DNA of 58,045 nt. It comes from a bacterium. GTDB lineage: Bacteria > Bacillota > Clostridia > Lachnospirales > Lachnospiraceae. Shown here in pieces: positions 33,027 to 41,733 of this stretch. Numbering within the stretch: position 1 is the stretch's first letter; every line of letters begins with the position of its first letter. A model generated the notes under the pieces. The model saw only the letters and a program-made list of their open reading frames with translations. It ran no database searches and was not told the DNA's origin. The translations under genes and the position numbers were made by a program. The stretch spans positions 27,460 through 85,504 of the forward strand of contig JAUNGR010000001.1 of NCBI GenBank assembly GCA_030524485.1, written 5' to 3'.

Positions 33027-34337
33027 CTAAAAATGCAAATTTTCAAACCCTACCGGTTCTTCTCCTTTGTCATTTTTAACCAGCCCTTCCTGTTCTAACA
33101 TCGTCTTCAACACAGCGGCATCGGTCTCCGCATCAAAAGCCGCATCTTGATACAAGTCGTCTAACAGACTCAAAAAGGCTCTCTCTATGGTATCTAAGGT
33201 CTTTTCTATCTCTCTTTTGGCAGACAAAATATTTTCTCCTGGAGATACTACTTTATCAAAACGCTGATACGTTTCCAATAACTTCACAGTGGTGGGAAGA
33301 TAATAATCCATAAATTTGTCCATCTCATCGATTTCATCTGGATTCTCCCGCACTGCCTTAAAAATCTGTCTCACTATGGTTTCCAGACGCTCTATCTTTT
33401 GAGAAATCTCCTCACCTTCAATGGCATCGTTGGCTTCCTGTATCTTTCTCAGCAATTCGTTGCCATGTGCAATCATCGCTTTCAGCTCTGAGGAAGCGGA
33501 TAATTTTCTCTCTTCCTCGGCCGCTTTCTCTGCCTTTCGTCTCTCTTCTTCCTGACGCAGCCTCTCCTGCTCCTTCTCTTCCAAACGTCTCTTGTCATAG
33601 TCTCTTTTCGCTTCTGTGTATCGCACATAGGCTTCCTGCGAAAAGGCTAGGCAGGTTTGTTCTTCGTCCATACGACTTTCTGGCAGCATCTCCGCAGCCA
33701 ACATCTTTTTGAGGTCCCTGCGGATGAAATCCTCTGATTTTCCGGTCACCTCGCTCAGTTCCTTCACGGTAATGAATTCCCGCCCTCTTCCCGCCTTTGC
33801 ATAGCGTTTTAGACGGCGGTTTTTTCCATTATAATGGCAGCCGACTCCCAACATTCCCACAAAGCCTGCCGTCATAATCAGGAAGAACAGGAATCCGCCC
33901 AGTGCAAAAGGATCCTGTCCGCTCACAAAAAATGCAAGTAGCATAATGAGCGAAAATATGCCTCCACAGAACAAGCCGGCAAACCCCAGAATCATACAAA
34001 TCACACCGACCACCCGACCTTGGCTGCGTATCTTCACCTCTTTGAGCTTTGGAGGGATGTTTCTCTCTAATCTCGTCATCCTCTGGGGAGGCGTGCGAGT
34101 GCTCACTTCCTGCTTCGTTTGGGGCATCTGCCGAAAAATCTCTCCGCTTCCGACCCTAGGCTCTTTGGCAGAGGCTGCCGTCTTTGCAATCCTATCCTTT
34201 GCCTCCTTGAGAGCCAAATTTACAGATTCTGACACCGTATCGTTTAGTTTCCTGAAATCCATAGTATCCAAGGCTTCTTTTAAGTTCTTGGAAAACTCTT
34301 CTTCTATCTTATTCTGATTAAAATCGTTTTCTGCCAT
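33027..34337 (-). CDS. XpaC-like membrane protein (5-bromo-4-chloroindolyl phosphate hydrolysis family)
   Basis: 436 residues. A charged N-terminus of about 105 residues, two hydrophobic segments around residues 107-165 (ICMILGFAGLFCGGIFSLIML and FLFFLIMTAGFVGMLGV), a winged-helix-like segment (ITVKELSEVTGKSEDFIRRDLKKML), a Lys/Glu-rich coiled coil and the XpaC C-terminal domain. Function unknown; XpaC proteins sit next to TelA and are often tied to cell-envelope stress. It begins 89 bases after the phosphatase gene; a weak minus promoter may exist there. Confidence 0.8.
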   Translation of the reverse strand: MAENDFNQNKIEEEFSKNLKEALDTMDFRKLNDTVSESVNLALKEAKDRIAKTAASAKEPRVGSGEIFRQMPQTKQEVSTRTPPQRMTRLERNIPPKLKEVKIRSQGRVVGVICMILGFAGLFCGGIFSLIMLLAFFVSGQDPFALGGFLFFLIMTAGFVGMLGVGCHYNGKNRRLKRYAKAGRGREFITVKELSEVTGKSEDFIRRDLKKMLAAEMLPESRMDEEQTCLAFSQEAYVRYTEAKRDYDKRRLEEKEQERLRQEEERRKAEKAAEEERKLSASSELKAMIAHGNELLRKIQEANDAIEGEEISQKIERLETIVRQIFKAVRENPDEIDEMDKFMDYYLPTTVKLLETYQRFDKVVSPGENILSAKREIEKTLDTIERAFLSLLDDLYQDAAFDAETDAAVLKTMLEQEGLVKNDKGEEPVGFENLHF

Positions 34338-34426
34338 CGTCCTCTCTCCTATGTCTCTGCTTCTGTCCCCAAGATCACAGTATCAGTATATCTCAACTAC
34401 CCCAAAATTTCCAGTCCCCCTGACTA

Positions 34427-35608
34427 TCAAAAATAGCTCACTTCCACCTTTTTTCCCATTTCTTCCAAAGTATGTTTCAACTGTTCCACCAAATTTTGAC
34501 GAATGCCCAAATCAAAGGGTAAGCTGGGATTTTGGTAAGCGGCATTGATGGCCTTTCCTACAAACAACTTTACCTCCGTGCAATCCTCTATCAGCACCTT
34601 CGCCACCATGGAAGCCCCATTTGGTTGATCCAACTCAAGGAAGAAGTCCTCCGAAATGTTGTCGTTTCTGGCATAGCGTTTGAGAAGAGTCAGCACTCGG
34701 TTCAAAGTCAGAACCCCCTCCGTCACCAAATCCACTCCCTCTAGGTAGGCAATGGGCGGAATGTCAGGGTCGTAGTAGTCCAAAGTCGGTTCCAGCTCCC
34801 TGTGTAGCTCCCTTGCCACGATTTTAGCACTGGTTCCGCCGCAGACTATGGTTTTGGCCTCGTCCTCTCCGCTCATAAAGGCCCTCACCATCCGCCCATC
34901 GTCCTCCTTGTTCTGGGCGGGTCCTGTCATCAGATGTACCACCTTGCGGTTTATGATGCGCATGACGGCAACCGTGGTATCGTCCCCCGGCCGAAAAAGA
35001 TAGAGTTCATCGCAGGCTCGGCTGATGGAGTTGGCAAGACGGGAGGCTGATATGGTCACTTTGGACTGCTTGACCGCATAGTCCGCTATCTCCTTCCAAG
35101 TCCAGCCAAAATTGAGCAATTTTCCGACTCCCGCATGGATGGTGCCATCACTCATCAAAATCAAGCTGTCCCCCTTTTGCACAGTAAAACGGTACTCATT
35201 GATTTTTTTGTCCTTGATGACACGGATGTTTTGTGGGATTTCCTGCAATTTTCCGTCACGAATGAAAATGCAGCCTGGATTGTCGAACTCCACAAGGTAG
35301 GCATCTCCATTGTGATAAACCTGAAGAATGCTGAAGGTCGAATAAGCCACCTTTCTCACCTGACAGACCGGAAGGGTGTCCACAATGGTCTCCACGATCT
35401 CCTCCAGAGTGGCACCGTTTAGGTACATGGTTCCCAAAATCTTGGAGGTCAGAGTCGCTAGAATGTTTGCTTTCACGCCGCTGCCCATGCCATCTGCCAA
35501 AATCATAATGTTGGAATCCCTTGTGCTCAAAAGTTCCACCTTATCTCCACAGAGAATCTCTGTGTATTTGTTTAGGCTCTTATAAGCCACATCTACGGTA
35601 ATGTTCAT
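34427..35608 (-). CDS. SpoIIE/PP2C-type serine phosphatase linked to the sensory hydrogenase
   Basis: 393 residues. The N-terminal half is a SpoIIE-like phosphatase: MILADGMGSGVKAN (metal-binding Asp and Gly), LILMSDGTIHAG and the PGDDTTVAVMRI motif with Asp ligands. The C-terminal 150 residues (from KTIVCGGTSAKIVARELHR) form an extra conserved domain seen in phosphatases coupled to sensory [FeFe] hydrogenases. The start is only three bases after the hydrogenase stop, so they are coupled. It probably dephosphorylates a regulator according to the hydrogenase's state. Confidence 0.88.
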   Translation of the reverse strand: MNITVDVAYKSLNKYTEILCGDKVELLSTRDSNIMILADGMGSGVKANILATLTSKILGTMYLNGATLEEIVETIVDTLPVCQVRKVAYSTFSILQVYHNGDAYLVEFDNPGCIFIRDGKLQEIPQNIRVIKDKKINEYRFTVQKGDSLILMSDGTIHAGVGKLLNFGWTWKEIADYAVKQSKVTISASRLANSISRACDELYLFRPGDDTTVAVMRIINRKVVHLMTGPAQNKEDDGRMVRAFMSGEDEAKTIVCGGTSAKIVARELHRELEPTLDYYDPDIPPIAYLEGVDLVTEGVLTLNRVLTLLKRYARNDNISEDFFLELDQPNGASMVAKVLIEDCTEVKLFVGKAINAAYQNPSLPFDLGIRQNLVEQLKHTLEEMGKKVEVSYF

Positions 35609-35611
35609 GCA

Positions 35612-37342
35612 TCAACCCCCGCTTTCTTCGTCCTCTTCTAACAGAGAGTGGCAGAGTTTCGTCAGCGTTGTCTTGGTCTCTGCGGTGGTCTCACCCAAAA
35701 GACCGGCTATCTCCTGTGCCACCATCATCTGTTTGTGGATGACTTTCTGCGCCAAATCTATGGTTTCCAATTTTTTCTCGTACTCCTGCCGCTTCTGCTC
35801 TTCTTCCTTTGTGATATCGATGAAGGTGGCAAGCACCACATCCTCACTGGCCACATAGACGATGTTCTGCAAAGTGGAAAGATGGTATTCGGGATAAGAG
35901 ACATTTTTGCCATGAATGTTTTGGTGGGTATCAAAAACCCACTGGAAATCGACGGGGTCTATCAACTCAAACAGATACATCTCGGTGGCCTCTTTTTTGC
36001 TCTTTCCAAAGTATTTTTCTCCCACGGAAGAATACTCCAAAATCTTCATATCCCTATCCACCAACAGCACGATATTGGGCGTGGTCTCCATCACCAGATT
36101 GGAAAGAGACTCTGCTTTTGCGTGCATATAAGGAATGCACATGGTAAGCTCCGCCTTCTTTTGGAACACTGCCACCGCTTTTTCCCTACAGGTCGCATAG
36201 CCGCAGGCACCGCAGTTTAGTTCATCTTCTGGTCTGGTTTTTCCGATTTCCGCCAATATCTTCTTAATTTCTGCCTCGCTCGGCATCAAATCTCTCGGAG
36301 AACGGTCCTCAAAGAACTTGCTAAAATTTAAGTCTCGACTGACTTGCTCAATCTCCCGACTCTTCACAGCTTCCTTGGGAATCTTTCTTTCCATATCCAG
36401 CTTAATCTTATAGCGGGAAGTGAACTCTTCATTCACGGTTGGCCCCTTGATACATCCTCCAGCACACATATTCATCTCCACAAAACAGCCTTTGATATCT
36501 CCGGCTATCATATCCTTGCAGAGTTCTATGCAGTTGCTGCTGCCATGTACATAAAACTTGTGATAGCCGTCCTGCTCTATCTCGGTCGCAAGCACCGAAT
36601 GAATCACACCGCTGGTAACCGGATATAGGCGGTTCACCCTCGGATTCATGCCTCCAAACGCTCTGTCCTCGCACTCGGAAATCACGATTCCTTCCTCCGC
36701 CAGCCATGCCTTAATGTCATTGAAATTTAGGACGGCATCGATGTAGCCTTCATGCCGCAAATCTTCGCTCTCCTTCTTCTTTGCAATGCAAGGCCCAAGA
36801 AAGACTATCTTTGCGGCGGAACCGAACTCCTCCCTCAAAATCTTTCCGTGAGCAATCATGGGGGAAACCACCGGTGCCAAATACTTGACCAATTCTGGGT
36901 AATAAATCTCAATCAAATCGTTGACACTCGGACAGCAGGTGGTGATGATGTTCTCCATCTTTCCCTCCCGCAGCAGCTTTGTGTACTCCTCGGTGACAAT
37001 CGCCGCCCCCTCAGAGGTCTCTCTGACCTCCGAAAAACCTAGTTTTCTGAGAGCGGTATTGACCTGCCCTATGCTCTCATATTCCAAAAGCCCCATGTAG
37101 GAGGGAGCCATGGAAAGCAACACCGTCTCCCCTCTGCGTATCCAATTTTTCACCATCCCCAAATCGCTGACCAAGGTTTTTGCTTCCTGCGGACAGGCCA
37201 AAAGACAGTGCCCACACAGGATGCACTTGTCCGGCATAATCTCCGCCTTCTCATTCTTTACCATAATCGCCTTGACTTCACAGGTACGCACACACTTATA
37301 GCAGTGCTTGCACTTGGTCGCTTTGAAATCAATAATCGCCAT
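35612..37342 (-). CDS. Sensory [FeFe] hydrogenase with C-terminal PAS domain (HydS/group C type)
   Basis: 576 residues: two ferredoxin motifs (CKHCYKCVRTC, CILCGHCLLAC), an H-cluster domain with L1 TTCCPSV, L2 GPCIAKKKE and L3 NMCAGGCIKG, an Fe-S domain (LNCGACGYATC), a PAS domain (VMETTPNIVLLVDRDMKI onward) and a C-terminal coiled coil. Unlike the homologue at 14.2-15.5 kb it keeps both L1 cysteines. This order matches group C HydS proteins, which are slow H2-reacting sensors. It sits downstream of a 2Fe-2S gene and upstream of a SpoIIE phosphatase, giving a sensor-to-phosphatase output. Confidence 0.9.
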   Translation of the reverse strand: MAIIDFKATKCKHCYKCVRTCEVKAIMVKNEKAEIMPDKCILCGHCLLACPQEAKTLVSDLGMVKNWIRRGETVLLSMAPSYMGLLEYESIGQVNTALRKLGFSEVRETSEGAAIVTEEYTKLLREGKMENIITTCCPSVNDLIEIYYPELVKYLAPVVSPMIAHGKILREEFGSAAKIVFLGPCIAKKKESEDLRHEGYIDAVLNFNDIKAWLAEEGIVISECEDRAFGGMNPRVNRLYPVTSGVIHSVLATEIEQDGYHKFYVHGSSNCIELCKDMIAGDIKGCFVEMNMCAGGCIKGPTVNEEFTSRYKIKLDMERKIPKEAVKSREIEQVSRDLNFSKFFEDRSPRDLMPSEAEIKKILAEIGKTRPEDELNCGACGYATCREKAVAVFQKKAELTMCIPYMHAKAESLSNLVMETTPNIVLLVDRDMKILEYSSVGEKYFGKSKKEATEMYLFELIDPVDFQWVFDTHQNIHGKNVSYPEYHLSTLQNIVYVASEDVVLATFIDITKEEEQKRQEYEKKLETIDLAQKVIHKQMMVAQEIAGLLGETTAETKTTLTKLCHSLLEEDEESGG

Positions 37343-37371
37343 ATCTTATTTTCCTCCTCCTAACTCTCCCT

Positions 37372-37614
37372 CTAATGCAAAGCCCCCAAAACCTCTCTCT
37401 CAAAAAAGTCCTTTGTCGTCTCCGGCGATAAGGAGTGCAGCACCCCATCCACCGTCACACAGACTCCATTGACGCAATTTCCACTGCAAAATGCCCCATT
37501 TAATTCTACCTGCCGCTCCAAACGATGACTCGCCACCAGCTCCTGAAGCTGGCTTATCACCTCTCTGGACCCCTTTAGATGACAGGCACTTCCGATACAA
37601 ATTGTGATTGTCAC
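37372..37614 (-). CDS. Small [2Fe-2S] thioredoxin-like ferredoxin
   Basis: 81 residues if initiated at GTG 37614, which follows AAGGAAGG by seven bases. The ORF to 37677 would start at TTG inside the -35 box of a good promoter, so it is rejected. Cluster cysteines: CIGSAC and FCSGNCVNGVC. It probably supplies electrons to or from the sensory hydrogenase 30 bases downstream. Confidence 0.8.
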   Translation of the reverse strand: MTITICIGSACHLKGSREVISQLQELVASHRLERQVELNGAFCSGNCVNGVCVTVDGVLHSLSPETTKDFFEREVLGALH

Positions 37615-37648
37615 TTGCTTTCCTTCCTTTCTGCATAGCATTTCTCTC

Positions 37649-37677
37649 ATTATCTCATATTGACTTTTTCTTATCAA
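37649..37677 (-). promoter_or_regulatory. Sigma-A promoter for the sensory hydrogenase operon
   Basis: On the minus strand TTGATA, 17 bases, GATAAT. It initiates about 30 bases before the GTG start of the 2Fe-2S gene, and is back to back with the transporter promoter. Confidence 0.65.
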
Positions 37678-37685
37678 TTATTTTT

Positions 37686-37713
37686 TTGACATTTCCCGAA
37701 AAAATGCTATACT
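37686..37713 (+). promoter_or_regulatory. Sigma-A promoter for the ABC transporter operon
   Basis: TTGACA, 16 bases, TATACT. The -35 boxes of the two divergent promoters are only eight bases apart, so the units could be co-regulated. Confidence 0.75.
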
Positions 37714-37756
37714 GTAGCCAGCAACCCTAACAAATTGCACAAAAAAGGAGAGAGTA

Positions 37757-38857
37757 ATGATGAAACGATTTTTTGCTGTTTTTTTGGCTGCTTCTCTGGC
37801 AGCTTTTTCCCTTGTCGGATGCGGTGGGTCTTCTTCCTCAAGCACTACGGCAGAAAGTTCTTCCGTGGTAGAAAGCACGGTTGAGGAAAGCGAGAGTGCG
37901 ACCCTCTCAGAACCCGAATCCACAGAGAGTAAATCTACAGAAAGTTCTTCCGAGGAGAGCGAGAGTGCCTCTCTGGAAGCAGACGGGACTGCCATCCGTG
38001 TAGGGGCATTGAAAGGCCCCACTTCCATGGGTTTGGTGGGGATGATGGACAACGCAGACTACGATTTCACTATGGTGACAGCCGCTGATGAGCTTCTCGC
38101 TAAGATGGTATCCAATGAGCTTGATATCGCTCTGGTTCCTGCCAATGTTTCCAGCGTGCTCTACAACAAGACTTCCAATGTCTCCGTCATCGACATCAAC
38201 ACGCTCGGCGTGCTTTACATCGTAGCGGCGGACACCTCCTTACAGAGCATTCCTGATTTGAAAGGAAAAACTCTGTATATGACCGGAAAGGGAACGACAC
38301 CGGATTATGTATTCCAATATTTGTTACAGGCAAACGATATGAGTGCCTCTGACCTTAGCATCGAGTACAAATCGGAGGCCGCTGAGGTTGCCGCACTTTT
38401 GAAGGAACAGCCAGATGCCATCGGTCTGCTTCCGCAGCCTTTCGCTACCGTGGCTTGCGTCCAGAATGAGAGCCTACAGCCGGTGATGGATTTGACCGAG
38501 CAGTGGGATGCCTTGCAAGGAGAGGGTGGCAGCCGTCTTGTGACCGGCGTGACCATTGTGAGAAATGACTTTTTGAATGAGCATCCAGAGGCTGTGAACG
38601 AATTTATGGACCTTCACCAGAAATCCGCTGCTTATGTCAATGAGAATCTGGCTGAGGCAGCCGAGAAGATTGCAGAACTTGGTATTGTGGAGAAAGCTCC
38701 GATTGCTCAGAAGGCTCTTCCTTACTGCAACATCACCTACATAGATGGTGAGGAGATGAAGGAAGCTCTGTCCGGCTATCTGACGGTATTGTTTGAGCAG
38801 GATGCCAGCTCCGTTGGCGGCCAGCTTCCAGATGACGCTTTTTACTACCTGCCCTGA
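37757..38857 (+). CDS. ABC transporter substrate-binding lipoprotein (SsuA/ThiY-like)
   Basis: 366 residues. A signal peptide ends in the lipobox SLVGC, followed by a Ser/Thr/Glu-rich linker of about 50 residues. The mature domain is a type II periplasmic-binding fold (VGALKGPTSMGLVGMM, then ELDIALVPANVSSVLYNK) like NMT1/THI5 and SsuA proteins that bind sulfonates, pyrimidines or similar molecules. The ligand is unknown. GGAGAG precedes the ATG pair. First gene of a binding protein-permease-ATPase operon whose promoter diverges from the sensory hydrogenase operon. Confidence 0.88.
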   Translation: MMKRFFAVFLAASLAAFSLVGCGGSSSSSTTAESSSVVESTVEESESATLSEPESTESKSTESSSEESESASLEADGTAIRVGALKGPTSMGLVGMMDNADYDFTMVTAADELLAKMVSNELDIALVPANVSSVLYNKTSNVSVIDINTLGVLYIVAADTSLQSIPDLKGKTLYMTGKGTTPDYVFQYLLQANDMSASDLSIEYKSEAAEVAALLKEQPDAIGLLPQPFATVACVQNESLQPVMDLTEQWDALQGEGGSRLVTGVTIVRNDFLNEHPEAVNEFMDLHQKSAAYVNENLAEAAEKIAELGIVEKAPIAQKALPYCNITYIDGEEMKEALSGYLTVLFEQDASSVGGQLPDDAFYYLP

Positions 38858-38896
38858 CAGGAGCACACCTTTTGCTATCAAAAAAAGTAGGTATCT

Positions 38897-39628
38897 ATGT
38901 ATAAAAAGAGAATTCAAACTGTATTGATTTTCCTTTTTTGGCTGACTGTCTGGCAGGCAGTCAGCCTTTTGCTTCACAATCCGATTGTGCTGGTTGGCCC
39001 TTTGGAGACCCTAAAAGCCTTGCAGCGACTGGTTATTACCATGGAGTTTTGGCTTTCCATCCTCTCCTCCCTCGCTCGAATCGGCAGCGGTTTTCTTCTG
39101 GCCTTTTCCGCTGGCATTTTGCTTGCCGTTCCCGCCTGCCGCTTTGGACTGCTTCGGGACTGCTTAGAACCTTTGGTTTTGCTGCTCAAATCCATCCCTG
39201 TCGCTTCCTTTGTGATTCTTGCTCTGATTTGGATTGGCTCCCGCAACCTCTCAATCTTTGTCTCTGCCTCGGTGGTATTTCCCCTTGTCTACACCAACCT
39301 GCTTGCAGGCTTACAAAACACCGACCCCAAACTTTTGGAGATGGCGGAGGTATTTCGCATACGTCTCCCTCAAAGAATCCGTTACATCTACCTGCCTGCC
39401 CTTCTACCTTATCTTTGCAGTGCCACAAAAACCGCTCTGGGCATGGCTTGGAAGTCCGGTGTTGCTGCGGAGGTCATAGGCGTACCAACTCCCTCCATCG
39501 GTGAGCAGCTCTACATGGCAAAAATATACTTAAGCACGGCGGATTTGTTTGCTTGGACCTTTGTGATTATCTGCATCAGTCTGCTCTCAGAAAAGCTATT
39601 TTTGCACTTGCTAAATCGTTGGAGCTAG
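38897..39628 (+). CDS. ABC transporter permease (SsuC/TauC-like)
   Basis: 243 residues with about six hydrophobic segments and the cytoplasmic EAA loop (LEMAEVFRIRLPQRIRYIYLPALLPYL). GMAWKSGVAAEVIG near the C-terminus is characteristic of the nitrate/sulfonate/taurine permease family. It lies 39 bases after the binding protein gene. Confidence 0.9.
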   Translation: MYKKRIQTVLIFLFWLTVWQAVSLLLHNPIVLVGPLETLKALQRLVITMEFWLSILSSLARIGSGFLLAFSAGILLAVPACRFGLLRDCLEPLVLLLKSIPVASFVILALIWIGSRNLSIFVSASVVFPLVYTNLLAGLQNTDPKLLEMAEVFRIRLPQRIRYIYLPALLPYLCSATKTALGMAWKSGVAAEVIGVPTPSIGEQLYMAKIYLSTADLFAWTFVIICISLLSEKLFLHLLNRWS

Positions 39629-39681
39629 AAAAAAATAGAAGAAAAGATAAGATATAGATAAAAGAAAGGATGACTATCGCC

Positions 39682-40275
39682 ATGAAGGCTTTTTTGGAAG
39701 TGCACAATCTCTCCAAATCATTTGGAGAAGTGGTGGTGCTGCAAAATGTGAATTTTTGTCTTTTTCCGCAACAAAATTATGCACTGATGGGGCGTTCTGG
39801 CAGCGGAAAAACCACTCTGTTGCGGATTTTGATGGGCTTGGAATCGGCAGATTCTGGGGAACTGCTCTGGCAGGGTGCTTCTCCTCGCATCTCTGCTGTT
39901 TTTCAGGAGGACAGACTCTGTGAGACCTTCTCCCCCTTGGAAAATATCCGCATGGTTCTTCCCCAACGCTATCCCCAACAACGGCTTTTGGAGGAGTGTG
40001 CAAAACTTCTCCCAAAGGAAGCCCTCAGTCGCCCTGTCTCCACCCTAAGCGGTGGCATGAAGCGGCGAGTAGCCATCCTTCGAGCCGTTCTTGCTCCCTC
40101 CGATTTCTTGATTTTGGATGAACCCTTTAGTGGTCTGGATGAAACAACAAAGAGCTGCGTCATCCGCTACCTGCTTGAAAAATCGGCAGGCCGCAGCATT
40201 TTATTTACCACTCACAACTCGGAGGAAGTCGCCCAGATGCAGGCACAGCCACTTCCAAAATTCGCCAAATTCTAG
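39682..40275 (+). CDS. ABC transporter ATPase (short)
   Basis: 198 residues, about 50 shorter than typical SsuB-like ATPases; the missing part is the C-terminal tail. All nucleotide motifs are present: Walker A GRSGSGKTT, signature LSGGMKRR, Walker B FLILDEP and the H-loop TTHNSEE. The start at 39682 follows AAAGGA by about 13 bases; the ATG at 39670 abuts it. The spacer before it (39629-39668) is almost pure A and G. Completes the importer. Confidence 0.88.
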   Translation: MKAFLEVHNLSKSFGEVVVLQNVNFCLFPQQNYALMGRSGSGKTTLLRILMGLESADSGELLWQGASPRISAVFQEDRLCETFSPLENIRMVLPQRYPQQRLLEECAKLLPKEALSRPVSTLSGGMKRRVAILRAVLAPSDFLILDEPFSGLDETTKSCVIRYLLEKSAGRSILFTTHNSEEVAQMQAQPLPKFAKF

Positions 40276-40304
40276 TTGCATCTGCCAATTTTCTTTGTTA
40301 TAAT
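40276..40304 (+). promoter_or_regulatory. Sigma-A promoter for the antiporter gene
   Basis: TTGCAT, 17 bases, perfect TATAAT. It begins at the very end of the ATPase gene, so the antiporter has its own transcript. Confidence 0.75.
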
Positions 40305-40305
40305 C

Positions 40306-40544
40306 GCCATGTGTGTGCCAAAAAGGGCAACCCCACACATGGCATTTTGTCGTTTTTGGCAACTCTTTTTCACAAGGTACGAGTGCATATGTACTATGGA
40401 GCACGAAAGACGAGAGTCCGAAGTGCGGAATGCGGGTCAGTTACAAGAGTGCTATAGGCACGGAAGAATTGACTTTCATGAATCGTGGTGCTTCGCCGCC
40501 AGACGAAGCCCTAAGTTTACAAAATGAGAAAGGAGTTTTCCCCT
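40306..40544 (+). promoter_or_regulatory. Long structured leader of the antiporter gene
   Basis: About 235 bases separate the promoter from the start codon. The transcript would open with a strong hairpin (GCCATGTGTG with CACACATGGC, 40306-40343) followed by ATTTTGTCGTTTTT, which looks like an early terminator. Further stems follow: GCAC..GAC/GTC..GTGC (40402-40427), GTGC-TATAG-GCAC (40449-40461), then R repeat copy 3. No known riboswitch class was recognised. Confidence 0.45.
40471..40511 (+). repeat. R repeat, copy 3
   Basis: Starts GACTTTCATGAATCGTGGTG and ends CTTCGCCGCCAGACGAAGCC. It lies in the leader of the antiporter gene, 33 bases before its start codon. Confidence 0.75.
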
Positions 40545-41723
40545 ATGGAATCGTATCTTATCTTTAAAGACCTCGCCATCATCATTATCTTCGCAAAGGT
40601 CTGCGGACTGATTGCCCGCAAATTGCACGCCCCCCAAGTGGTTGGTGAAATTATCGCCGGTCTTCTGGTCGGCCCCTCCCTGTTTGGTTTGGTGGAACAG
40701 ACGGATTTCCTGATGCAGATGGCTGAAATCGGTGTGGTGCTTCTGATGTTCTCCGCCGGTCTTGGAACCAACCTGAAAGAATTGTTAAAGACAGGCCCGA
40801 TTGCCCTAGCCATCGCCTGTGCCGGTGTTTTTGTGCCGATGATTGGCGGCTACTTTTTGTTTAGCTGCTTCTATGGCTTCGGTGCCGTCGGCTCAGAAGC
40901 CTTTCTTCGTGCCCTCTTTTCCGGTGTCATTCTGACAGCAACCTCGGTCAGCATCACCGTGCAGGCTCTGCGAGAGTTGGGACACTTAAAGGGGCGGGTT
41001 GGAACCACCATTCTAAGTGCCGCCATCATCGACGATGTCATTGGTATCATTGTGCTTACCTTTGTGATTGGTATGAAAAATCCGGAGAGCAACTCTGTTG
41101 AGGTAGTGATCAACACGGTACTGTTCTTCCTCATTGGTGGGGTTCTCGGCTGCATCCTGTACCGCATTTTCCGCAAATTGGACCAGCGTTATCCACACCG
41201 CCGCCGCATCCCGATTTTAAGCTTATCCCTCTGTATGGCTCTCGCTTACTGTGCGGAGCGTTATTTCGGCATTGCGGACATCACCGGTGCTTATGTGGCT
41301 GGTGTCATCCTCTGCTCTCTGGAAGATTCCGACTACGTGGCAGAAAAGATGGATATCAGCTCTTACATGCTGTTTGGACCGGTTTTCTTTGCCAGCATCG
41401 GTCTAAAGACAGATATCAGTGGTTTCACCCTCTCCATGCTCGGCTTCTCCATCGGCTTCGTGCTGGTGGGACTCATCATGAAGATTGTTGGCTGCGGACT
41501 GATGGCAAAGGTCTTTCGTTTCTCCAATGCGGATGCCCTAAAAATCGGTGTCGGCATGATGACCCGAGGGGAAGTTGCATTGATTGTATCCCAAAAGGGT
41601 CTGTCTGCCGGATTGATGGAACCCATTTTCTTTACTCCAGTCATTTTTTTGATTGTGGTCTCCTCCATCATGACACCGATTGTACTGAAAATCCTCTACA
41701 GCCGAGACCCCAAGGAGACCTAA
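40545..41723 (+). CDS. Monovalent cation:proton antiporter (CPA2/KefB-NhaS type)
   Basis: 392 residues from ATG 40545, chosen because AAAGGAG lies 11 bases upstream. About 12-13 transmembrane segments. Family landmarks: VVGEIIAGLLVGPSLFG near the N-terminus, SAAIIDDVIGI with the ion-binding Asp pair, and ADITGAYVAGVILC. No RCK/TrkA domain follows, so it is membrane-only. Likely Na+/H+ or K+/H+ exchange. Its stop lies ten bases from the converging hydF stop. Confidence 0.9.
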   Translation: MESYLIFKDLAIIIIFAKVCGLIARKLHAPQVVGEIIAGLLVGPSLFGLVEQTDFLMQMAEIGVVLLMFSAGLGTNLKELLKTGPIALAIACAGVFVPMIGGYFLFSCFYGFGAVGSEAFLRALFSGVILTATSVSITVQALRELGHLKGRVGTTILSAAIIDDVIGIIVLTFVIGMKNPESNSVEVVINTVLFFLIGGVLGCILYRIFRKLDQRYPHRRRIPILSLSLCMALAYCAERYFGIADITGAYVAGVILCSLEDSDYVAEKMDISSYMLFGPVFFASIGLKTDISGFTLSMLGFSIGFVLVGLIMKIVGCGLMAKVFRFSNADALKIGVGMMTRGEVALIVSQKGLSAGLMEPIFFTPVIFLIVVSSIMTPIVLKILYSRDPKET

Positions 41724-41733
41724 GCTTTCAAAC

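Noticed and set aside
37615..37677. N-terminal extension of the 2Fe-2S protein from TTG 37677
   Set aside because: The TTG is the -35 box of a good promoter and the transcript would start downstream of it.
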